From NCBI GenBank assembly GCA_013298845.1, contig JAAFJN010000010.1, positions 1 to 64,000 on the forward strand: 64,000 nt of DNA, written 5' to 3'. Below are positions 41,725-49,542 of this stretch, in pieces; the stretch's first letter is position 1; every line of letters starts with the position of its first letter. Both the position numbers and the translations under genes were made by a program. The notes under the pieces were generated by a model, which was not told the DNA's origin, searched no databases, and saw nothing but the letters and a program-made list of their open reading frames with translations. The DNA comes from Chitinophagales bacterium (GTDB lineage: Bacteria; Bacteroidota; Bacteroidia; Chitinophagales; Saprospiraceae).

Positions 41725-43626
41725 ATGCAGCAATTAGTACCTTTAATACCATTTTTACCTTTTATCGGCTTTTTGATCAATGGCCTCATTGGTAAAAATT
41801 TGTCTAAATCAATGGTGGGTATCATTGGCGCGGGTTCACTTCTGGCGTCTTTCCTACTCACCGTTATGTGCTTGAATCAAGTGGGAGCAAGCGGACCAAT
41901 TCAGTCCACGTTGTACCATTTTATGAGCATTGATCGCCTCAGTCTCGACTTTGGCTTTTTGGTGGACCAACTTTCGGTGTGGATGATGATGATTATCACC
42001 GGCGTGGGTTTCCTTATTCATGTGTATTCTATCGGCTACATGCACGACGACGAGGGCTTTTACAAGTTTTTTGCGTACCTCAATCTCTTCGTGTTTTCGA
42101 TGCTGTTGCTCGTTATGGGCGATAACTTCCTGATGCTGTTCTTCGGCTGGGAAGGTGTAGGTTTATGCTCTTATCTGCTCATTGGTTTTTGGTACACCAA
42201 CCGCGACTATGGCACGGCTGCGCGTAAAGCGTTCATTATGAACCGCGTAGGTGACCTTGGTCTTTTGTTGGGGATGTTTTTTATCATCAAAACCTTCGGA
42301 AGCCTGGCTTACAAAGATGTATTTGCCCAGTTGGCAGGTGCTGATCCGGCGATGGTTACCGTTATTTGTTTGCTCCTTTTTGTGGGGGCAATGGGCAAAA
42401 GCGCTCAAATACCGTTGTACACCTGGTTACCCGATGCGATGGCGGGTCCAACGCCCGTTTCGGCGTTGATCCACGCCGCTACAATGGTAACCGCCGGGGT
42501 ATACCTGGTGACCCGTTGCAACGGCTTGTTCAGCATGTCGCCTGATGCTATGCACGTTGTTGCGATTGTTGGTTTGGTGACGGCAGTGTTTACGGCCATT
42601 ATTGGTTTGCGCCAAAACGACATAAAAAAAGTATTGGCGTACTCTACCGTTTCTCAATTGGGCCTAATGTTCCTTTCGCTGGGTATGGGCGCTTACGTGA
42701 GTGCCATGTTCCACGTTACGACACACGCATTTTTTAAAGCATTGTTGTTTCTTTCGGCGGGTAGTGTTATCCACGGAATGGGCGGCGAGCAAGATATCCG
42801 TAATATGGGTGGATTGCGCAAATACATGCCGGTAACTTTTTGGGTATTCCTGATTGGCACTTTTGCTATTAGTGGTTTCCCGTTGTTGTCGGGCTTTTTC
42901 TCTAAAGACGAAATTTTTGCCAACACTTACGCGCACGGTGGTGCCATTTGGTGGGCTATGGCGAGTGTAAGTGCCGTTTTGACGGCGGTGTACATGTGCC
43001 GTTTGTTGTACGTTACGTTCTTCGGCGAATTCCGGGGAACCGAAGAGCAGCGCCACCATATTCACGAAAGCCCCAGCGTCATGACGATTCCGTTGATGGT
43101 ATTGGCGGTATTGTCAGTAGTGGGTGGTTTGCTTAATACGCCCCACTTTATGCACCTCCCCGGTTCTCAGTGGATGGCGCATTGGTTGGCGGGTAATGGT
43201 GTAAACGGTACGCCGATTGTCCCAATGGCCGAAGTACATTTATCGGCCAGTACCGAGTGGTCTTTGATGTCATTTACAACTGCGTTGGCGTTGCTGGTGA
43301 TTGTTGCCTTGTATTTTGTGTACGGGAAAGTGGCCAATTTGCCGGTTTCGGACCAAAAACAAACCGGTTTCACCAAAGTTGTGGCGAATAAATTTTACGT
43401 GGATGAACTCTACAATTCCCTGTTTGTAAAACCAACGGAAGCATTGTCGAAATTCCTTTATCAATACGCCGATATTCAGGGTGTAGATGGAGTAGTGAAC
43501 GGGGTAGGAACGGGTGTATCCAAATTGGGTGCTATTTTCCGCCGCTTGCAAAATGGTAATATTGAATACTACCTGATTGGTATGGTGGTAGGTGCAGCCT
43601 TGTTGTTCCTGACCATTTTCATCTAA
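41725..43626 (+). CDS. nuoL: NADH-quinone oxidoreductase subunit L
   Basis: 633 aa antiporter-like subunit at the distal end of the membrane arm. Family features: LSVWMMMIITGVGFLIHVYSIGYM, FFGWEGVGLCSYLLIGFWY with the key Glu, LYTWLPDAMAGPTPVSALIHAATMVTAGVYL with the Lys/His path, and a long C-terminal region that forms the lateral helix (YNSLFVKPTEALSKFLYQYADI near 560-580). It pumps protons. 54 bp separate it from nuoM. Confidence 0.97.
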   Translation: MQQLVPLIPFLPFIGFLINGLIGKNLSKSMVGIIGAGSLLASFLLTVMCLNQVGASGPIQSTLYHFMSIDRLSLDFGFLVDQLSVWMMMIITGVGFLIHVYSIGYMHDDEGFYKFFAYLNLFVFSMLLLVMGDNFLMLFFGWEGVGLCSYLLIGFWYTNRDYGTAARKAFIMNRVGDLGLLLGMFFIIKTFGSLAYKDVFAQLAGADPAMVTVICLLLFVGAMGKSAQIPLYTWLPDAMAGPTPVSALIHAATMVTAGVYLVTRCNGLFSMSPDAMHVVAIVGLVTAVFTAIIGLRQNDIKKVLAYSTVSQLGLMFLSLGMGAYVSAMFHVTTHAFFKALLFLSAGSVIHGMGGEQDIRNMGGLRKYMPVTFWVFLIGTFAISGFPLLSGFFSKDEIFANTYAHGGAIWWAMASVSAVLTAVYMCRLLYVTFFGEFRGTEEQRHHIHESPSVMTIPLMVLAVLSVVGGLLNTPHFMHLPGSQWMAHWLAGNGVNGTPIVPMAEVHLSASTEWSLMSFTTALALLVIVALYFVYGKVANLPVSDQKQTGFTKVVANKFYVDELYNSLFVKPTEALSKFLYQYADIQGVDGVVNGVGTGVSKLGAIFRRLQNGNIEYYLIGMVVGAALLFLTIFI

Positions 43627-43680
43627 ATATTACGATTAGTATTCAACAAGATTTGAAAAACGAATAATCAAAGATAATAA

Positions 43681-45126
43681 ATGTCTTTTTTACTCATAAT
43701 TGTTCCTTTAATTGCATCGGCGCTCCTGTTACTGGCGCGTCCGTCGGGTGTACGCCAAATAGCGCTGGCTGTTGGGGTCGTCAACTTTGCAATTAGTATT
43801 TTTGCTGCCTATAGTGCCCTGTACGACGGCACGGTGAACCACGAAACCAACATTGCCTGGATAGAACAGGCGGGTATTCGTTTTAGCGTTGGGATGGATG
43901 GCATCGGTATTCTGATGATACTCTTAACCAATCTGCTCACTCCTTTGATTATTTTGAGCAGTCAAAGTCAACGTATCGACAACGAACCGCGTTATTACGG
44001 CCTCGTTTTGATGATGGTAGCGGCCCTCAACGGCGTTTTCCTCTCCACCGACGGCATGCTGTTTTATATTTTTTACGAATTGGCGCTCATTCCGATTTAT
44101 TTTATCTGCGCCATTTGGGGTGGAGAAAATCGCATTCGCGTAACCCTCAAATTTTTCATTTACACGTTTGTGGGTTCCTTGTTTATGCTGGTGTCTCTGT
44201 TGTATTTGTACCTCAAAACACCCGGCACCCACTCTTTTGCGTGGACGGATCTGGTGAATGTACAATTATCCACCGTTGAAGCCATTTGGGTGATGTTGGG
44301 TTTCTTTTTTGCCTTTGCGGTAAAAATGCCCGTTTTCCCTTTTCATACCTGGCAGCCGGATACTTATGTAACCTCCCCGACGGGCGGCACTATGTTGCTT
44401 TCCGGTATAATGTTAAAAATGGGGGTGTACGGTGCTATTCGCTGGATGATCCCCATGACTCCCGAAGCGTGGCACACGTTGACGCCTTATTTTATGGCAC
44501 TGGCCGTTACCGGTATTGTCTATGCGAGTATTATTGCGGTAAAACAAAGCGATTTTAAACGCCTGATTGCCTATTCATCCATTGCGCACGTTGGTTTGAT
44601 TGCCGCTGGTGTTATGGCCTGGAATAAAATGGGTTTGCAGGGCAGCCTGATTCAAATGCTCAACCACGGTATTAACGTAGTGGGTTTGTTTTTTGTGGTT
44701 GACTTGATCGAACGCCGTTTGGGCACACGCACATTGCGCCAAATGGGTGGTATTGCCAAAGTGGCACCCCGTTTTGCCGTTCTCTTTATGATAATTATGT
44801 TAGGCGCGGTGGCCGTACCATTAACCAACGGTTTTCCGGGTGAGTTTTTGTTGCTGAATGGCGTATGGCAATACAACAATTGGTTGGGTGCGATAGCGGG
44901 CCTGACAATTATTTTTGGTGCGGTGTATATGCTGCGCGCTTATGGAATGGCGATGTTTGGCGAAACAAACGCAGAGACCGCCGAATTTACTGATCTGGAT
45001 GGCAGAGAAACCGCCGTGTTGGGCATTGTTGCCGCTTTGGTGCTGGTGCTTGGCTTTTTCCCCAATATCATCCTTCAACTCACCGATGGCACGGTTAACC
45101 GCATCCTCGGTTCCGTACAGTTTTAA
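43681..45126 (+). CDS. nuoM: NADH-quinone oxidoreductase subunit M
   Basis: 481 aa antiporter-like proton pump with 14 helices. Motifs include FYELALIPIYFICAIWGGENR with the essential Glu, VKMPVFPFHTWQPDTYVTSPTGGTMLLSGIMLKMGVYGAIRW with the Lys and His path, and YSSIAHVGLIAAG. Length is standard. nuoN begins 11 bp downstream. Confidence 0.97.
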   Translation: MSFLLIIVPLIASALLLLARPSGVRQIALAVGVVNFAISIFAAYSALYDGTVNHETNIAWIEQAGIRFSVGMDGIGILMILLTNLLTPLIILSSQSQRIDNEPRYYGLVLMMVAALNGVFLSTDGMLFYIFYELALIPIYFICAIWGGENRIRVTLKFFIYTFVGSLFMLVSLLYLYLKTPGTHSFAWTDLVNVQLSTVEAIWVMLGFFFAFAVKMPVFPFHTWQPDTYVTSPTGGTMLLSGIMLKMGVYGAIRWMIPMTPEAWHTLTPYFMALAVTGIVYASIIAVKQSDFKRLIAYSSIAHVGLIAAGVMAWNKMGLQGSLIQMLNHGINVVGLFFVVDLIERRLGTRTLRQMGGIAKVAPRFAVLFMIIMLGAVAVPLTNGFPGEFLLLNGVWQYNNWLGAIAGLTIIFGAVYMLRAYGMAMFGETNAETAEFTDLDGRETAVLGIVAALVLVLGFFPNIILQLTDGTVNRILGSVQF

Positions 45127-45137
45127 TTGATTCAGAT

Positions 45138-46526
45138 ATGACAGCTCTACTAATACTTTTTATAACTGCTATCATTTGTATGTTTGCCGGTTTGTTTGGC
45201 AAACGTGACTTGTTGCTTCCCGTGACTTTATTGGGTTTGGCGGCGGCGCTTGGCGTGAGTGCAATGTCGCTTTCCACCGGTGATGCCGGTTGGGGGACGC
45301 AATACACTTCCATGTTTTCTTTTGATAAATACGCGCAATCTTTTACGGCCATAACCTTAACCAGTGTTTTGTTGCTGGCGGGTATGAGTAGTTGGGGATT
45401 CCGGACGTTGAATAGTTCGTTGGGTGATCACTACGCCCTCATTTTGTTTAGCCTGTGCGGGGCGGTGTGCATGTTTTCGTTTACCAATTTGGTGATGTTG
45501 TTCATCGGTATCGAGATTTTGAGTATTCCGTTGTACGTATTGGCCGGTAGTCGCCGCGATGATTTAGCCTCGAATGAAGCCGCCCTCAAATACTTTCTGA
45601 TGGGTGCCTTTGCAACGGGGATTTTATTGTTCGGTATGACACTGGTGTACGGCAGCACGGGCACGTTTAACACTGCTGCTATTGGTGCGGCGGTAGAACG
45701 CGGCGTTGCTTCACCGGGTATGCTTAAAATGGGTATTTTGTTGCTCGTAGTGGGTTTGTCGTTTAAAGTATCGGCGGTTCCATTCCACTTTTGGGCACCA
45801 GACGTGTATCAGGGTAGCCCGAACACGGTAACGGCATTCATGGCCACGGCGGTAAAAACGGCGGGTTTCGCGGCGTTTTATCGTTTATTTTCTACGTCCT
45901 TTTTGGGTGTAAATGAATTTTGGAGCGTCGGTATCGCGGCAATTGCGGGTCTTACCATGACCTTGTCCAATTTTACGGCCATTTTCCAAACCGAATTTAA
46001 ACGCATGATGGCCTATTCGTCCATTTCCCACGCGGGTTATTTGATGATGGCTATTTTGGTAGCCGGACAACCGGGCAGCGCAGGCGCTATTTTGTTGTAC
46101 ATGCTGACCTATTCCATTGCTACTATTTGCGCCTTTTCGGCGTATATCGTGGTGGCAGAGCCTAACGGTGACGGCTCTTTTGCGGCATTTAACGGCTTAA
46201 GCAAAAAGCAACCTTTAGTGGCTTTGGTAATGGCACTATCCATGTTGTCACTGGCGGGTATTCCTCCGCTTGCGGGCTTTTTTGGTAAATACTTCCTCTT
46301 TTCAACGGTGATGCAGCAATACCCTTGGTTGGTGGTGATTGCCGTAATTAACTCCGCAGTGTCGGTGTATTACTACCTGAAAGTGATTATTGCGATGTAT
46401 TTTACCAAGGAAGAAAATACCTACGAGGTGCTTATTCCATCGTCTATTCGGTGGGTTATGGTGGCAGGCGTGGTGATCATTACTTTGTTAACCGTATTGC
46501 CGGGTAATATTTTTGGTTTGATTTAA
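45138..46526 (+). CDS. nuoN: NADH-quinone oxidoreductase subunit N
   Basis: 462 aa antiporter-like subunit, last gene of the operon. The conserved Glu is in FIGIEILSIPLYVLAGSRR, the Lys path is in SFKVSAVPFHFWAPDVYQGSPNTVTAFMATAVKTAGFAAFYRL, and YSSISHAGYLMM follows. The gene is followed by a strong intrinsic terminator at 46549-46597, which closes the nuo transcript. Confidence 0.97.
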   Translation: MTALLILFITAIICMFAGLFGKRDLLLPVTLLGLAAALGVSAMSLSTGDAGWGTQYTSMFSFDKYAQSFTAITLTSVLLLAGMSSWGFRTLNSSLGDHYALILFSLCGAVCMFSFTNLVMLFIGIEILSIPLYVLAGSRRDDLASNEAALKYFLMGAFATGILLFGMTLVYGSTGTFNTAAIGAAVERGVASPGMLKMGILLLVVGLSFKVSAVPFHFWAPDVYQGSPNTVTAFMATAVKTAGFAAFYRLFSTSFLGVNEFWSVGIAAIAGLTMTLSNFTAIFQTEFKRMMAYSSISHAGYLMMAILVAGQPGSAGAILLYMLTYSIATICAFSAYIVVAEPNGDGSFAAFNGLSKKQPLVALVMALSMLSLAGIPPLAGFFGKYFLFSTVMQQYPWLVVIAVINSAVSVYYYLKVIIAMYFTKEENTYEVLIPSSIRWVMVAGVVIITLLTVLPGNIFGLI

Positions 46527-46548
46527 AAAATCACATAACCAATTGATT

Positions 46549-46597
46549 AAAACGGGTGTAAAGCGACTTTGGGTTGCTTTACACCCGTTTTTGTTTG
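46549..46597 (+). terminator. Intrinsic terminator of the nuo operon
   Basis: AAAACGGGTGTAAAGC (46549-46564) pairs perfectly with GCTTTACACCCGTTTT (46576-46591) around an 11-base loop. The right arm runs into TTTTTGTTT. This is a strong rho-independent terminator. Confidence 0.92.
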
Positions 46598-46669
46598 TCA
46601 ACCCAACCCGAATGTTTTAATTACCGTCTATAAGGTGATAACAATTCATTTTTTCAAAACCAATCTTAT

Positions 46670-48118
46670 ATGATACGGATTCGCACCCTTTTGTTCTTTG
46701 CCTTTGTAGCACTGGCCTCTTGTTCTGATTACAGTCGTTCTGATGGAAATTATGCCTTAGAAGCCGATCAAAACGCCGATCAATACAAAGAATACGGCGA
46801 AAATCCTTTTGTATTAGCCGATACCCAATCTGTTTCGACATTTTCGGTGGACGCAGACGGCGGCAGTTATGCCAATGTTAAACGTTTTATTTTGAATGAA
46901 AACACCCTTCCGCCTGAGGCTGCGGTGCGCGTGGAAGAGTTTTTGAATTATTTTCCAATGAATTATCCCGATCCCAACGACCAAACCCCCATTGCACTCA
47001 ATGGTGAGGTATCTGAGTGCCCCTGGAATACCAACCATCGCTTGGTCCGAATTGGGATTAAAGGAAAAACTTTGCCCGTTTTACCCCCGGCGAACTGGGT
47101 TTTAATGGTGGATGTTTCTGGCTCGATGGCCTCTGAAGATAAACTGGGGTTAGCCAAAAAAGGATTGGTTCGGTTTGTTAATGAAACAATGCGTTCCACG
47201 GATAAATTGGCCATAGTTACCTACGCCGGAGCCGTAAATGTAGCGCTGCCTTCTACATTTGGAAATGAAAAAAACAAAATCATAAACGCCATTAAATCAC
47301 TTAATTCCGGTGGTTCCACAGCGGGAGCCGCCGCCATCGTTCGGGCGTATGATATTGCGGTGGAAAATAAAATAGACAATGGCAATAACCGGATCATTAT
47401 GATTACCGATGGCGACTTTAACGTTGGTATCAGCAACACAGATGAATTGGTGAAATTGGTGGAAGAAAAACGCGATCAGGGCGTATTTTTAAGTACTATT
47501 GGCGTTGGACGTGGCAACTTTAACGATCAAATGATGGAACAAATAGCCAATAACGGCAACGGCACCTTTGAATATATCGGGGATGAAGAGCAAGCCGAAA
47601 AAGTATTTGTAACTGAATTTGGCAAGTTCTACACTGTTGTTAAAGATGTAAAAGTACAGGTCGAGTTTAACCCCGAAACTGTTTTGAAATACCGTTTAAT
47701 TGGCTACGAAAATCGCTTATTGGCGCAAAATGAGTTTGAAGACGACACCAAAGACGCCGGAGAAATTGGATCCGGACAAAATGTTACTGCCTTGTACGAA
47801 ATTGAGTTATTACCCAATGCGCAACTGAATCAGCGGTTATTTACCATTGATTTTCGATATAAAAACCCCGATTCAGATGTGAGTGAACCGCTTACGCTGC
47901 AAATTGCCAATCAAAATCAATCTTTTACGCAGGCTTCCAACAATATGCGTTTTGCGGCAAGTGTTGCTGCATTTGGCATGTTGCTCAAAAAATCGCAGTA
48001 CAGTGGCGATGCCACTTACGAAAAAGTATTGAATTGGCTAAACAACACGACTACCTACGATCCCTCAAATTATCGGGCGACATTTATTAATGTGGTCAAA
48101 AAAGCCAGTGAATTATAA
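46670..48118 (+). CDS. VWA-domain lipoprotein (YfbK-like)
   Basis: 482 aa. Lipoprotein signal with lipobox LASC (Cys18). An N-terminal segment (about 45-125; NPFVLADTQSVSTFSVDADGGSYANVKRF) typical of YfbK-type proteins precedes a von Willebrand A domain (about 135-315) with intact MIDAS: DVSGSM, then STAGAAAI and the late Asp in MITDGDFN. The C-terminal beta-rich region (VKVQVEFNPETVLKYRLIGYENR) is the DUF3520 extension. It is probably a metal-dependent protein-protein adhesion or scaffold at the envelope. The gene is single and convergent with hldE1, only 4 bp apart. Confidence 0.9.
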   Translation: MIRIRTLLFFAFVALASCSDYSRSDGNYALEADQNADQYKEYGENPFVLADTQSVSTFSVDADGGSYANVKRFILNENTLPPEAAVRVEEFLNYFPMNYPDPNDQTPIALNGEVSECPWNTNHRLVRIGIKGKTLPVLPPANWVLMVDVSGSMASEDKLGLAKKGLVRFVNETMRSTDKLAIVTYAGAVNVALPSTFGNEKNKIINAIKSLNSGGSTAGAAAIVRAYDIAVENKIDNGNNRIIMITDGDFNVGISNTDELVKLVEEKRDQGVFLSTIGVGRGNFNDQMMEQIANNGNGTFEYIGDEEQAEKVFVTEFGKFYTVVKDVKVQVEFNPETVLKYRLIGYENRLLAQNEFEDDTKDAGEIGSGQNVTALYEIELLPNAQLNQRLFTIDFRYKNPDSDVSEPLTLQIANQNQSFTQASNNMRFAASVAAFGMLLKKSQYSGDATYEKVLNWLNNTTTYDPSNYRATFINVVKKASEL

Positions 48119-48122
48119 CCTT

Positions 48123-49091
48123 TTACCCAAATTCCGCCAATTCTTTGGCCAATAACGCCTTATCAACCGGAACAACCCCCGGGGTTTCGCAAACTTGACC
48201 ACCCGCCAGGTTGGACAAAACGCTGATGTCGCGGGGCGATAGTCCGGCGGCTAATCCTAAAGCGGCAATGCTGATAACCGTATCGCCCGCGCCACTGACG
48301 TCAGCAACATTGCGGGGAATGGTAGGGTAAATTTGACTTTCGCCGTTGGCATCCATAAACAGACCTTTTTCCGAAAGGGTAATCATCGTCCAATCGTTCT
48401 GGAGGTGTTGGCGTAAAAAGTCGGAGGCTTGTTGCAACGATTCTGGCGTAGGTGCCACTGAAAACGGTGCGCTATCGCGAATTTCTTTTAAATTGGGCTT
48501 AAACAACGTTACGCCACGGTAAGCAAAAAAGTTCTTCTTTTTGGGGTCAACGGCCACCGGAATTCCCGCTTTTTTACTCTCAGCCAAAACGGCTTCAATC
48601 AAAGGGGGCGTAAGCACACCTTTGTTGTAATCCTGTAAGATAATGGCTCCAATCCGGTGCTGTTGCAGAAGGGATTTTACCCGGTGAAGAGTATCCTCCA
48701 TTTCATCGGTGGTGAGGTCAAATGTATCCTCCTTGTCAATGCGGAGCATTTGTTGGTTGTTACCAATAACGCGGGTTTTTACCGTCGTTGCACGGGCGTT
48801 AGAAAATACAATTCCTTCCGATGAAATGCCGTTTTCGGGCAAAATTCGGCTAAAAATACGCCCGTCTTCGTCGTTTCCGCACACACTACATAAAATGGGA
48901 ATACTGCCTAATGCTTTGATATTCAGTGCAACATTGGCCGCACCACCCAACCGGTCTTCGGTAGATTTAAAATGAACCACCGGCACGGGGGCTTCGGGCG
49001 AAATACGGGTAACCTGTCCCGCCAAATAACGATCCAACATGACGTCGCCCAGGATCAGAATTTTATGGTGTTCTAACTTGGAAAGCAGCAA
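48123..49091 (-). CDS. hldE1: D-glycero-D-manno-heptose-7-phosphate kinase (PfkB family)
   Basis: 322 aa, only the kinase half of HldE/RfaE, without the adenylyltransferase domain. It phosphorylates heptose-7-phosphate at C1 for LPS/heptose synthesis. Ribokinase-fold motifs: ILGDVMLDRYLAGQVTRISPEAPVPVV at the start, RLGGAANVALNI, the GNNQQMLRID substrate strand, VDPKKK, and the catalytic block ADVSGAGDTVISIAALGLA with the base Asp. Split kinase/adenylyltransferase genes are common outside enterobacteria; the second gene is not in the window. It lies 4 bp downstream of the MBL remnant on the same strand. Confidence 0.9.
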   Translation of the reverse strand: MLLSKLEHHKILILGDVMLDRYLAGQVTRISPEAPVPVVHFKSTEDRLGGAANVALNIKALGSIPILCSVCGNDEDGRIFSRILPENGISSEGIVFSNARATTVKTRVIGNNQQMLRIDKEDTFDLTTDEMEDTLHRVKSLLQQHRIGAIILQDYNKGVLTPPLIEAVLAESKKAGIPVAVDPKKKNFFAYRGVTLFKPNLKEIRDSAPFSVAPTPESLQQASDFLRQHLQNDWTMITLSEKGLFMDANGESQIYPTIPRNVADVSGAGDTVISIAALGLAAGLSPRDISVLSNLAGGQVCETPGVVPVDKALLAKELAEFG

Positions 49092-49095
49092 AATA

Positions 49096-49542
49096 TCAGG
49101 ATTGAGTTCTTTTTTTCCAATAACGTATCAAACCGGCTACCGACATGTACGCGGGATTAGCCTTGTTATAACGTTCAATATCGGCCTCATTAACGCCCTT
49201 AGAGCGCAGTTGTTGCTCGACCCAGACTTCAAATTGTGGCACAATTTCGGGTTGCGGGGTGTTGGCATCAAAATGGGGTTTTATCCAAGCGGCCCACTCC
49301 AGCAAACGCGCTGATAATTCCGCGAAGTGCGCTTTTTTATCGGTAATTAAACCATAATGAGTTAAAAACAAGTGATCTGAGGTCCGGGATTCCAGTAAAG
49401 CAATGGATTCCAACCAGTCCTCCACGTTAATATCCGGGGGAGGGCAGGGGGGCATGACGGGTGAGTCGGGGCCGATGCGAACCCCACCCACATCACCCGT
49501 AAAAATAACGGGCGCTGATGTTTCAAAATAAGAATGGGTCAT
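49096..49542 (-). pseudogene. N-terminally truncated metallo-beta-lactamase-fold hydrolase remnant
   Basis: 148 aa matching only the C-terminal half of MBL-fold hydrolases of about 300 aa. It keeps VIFTGDVGGVRIGPDSPVMPPCPPPDINVEDW, with the metal-bridging Asp, and FLTHYG with a late His. The HxHxDH motif and the first half are missing, so it cannot bind both metals. The ATG abuts the histidine kinase stop exactly (TAA then ATG), as if a deletion joined the kinase end to the middle of this gene. Translation is still possible by coupling, so a retained non-enzymatic role is not excluded. Confidence 0.65.
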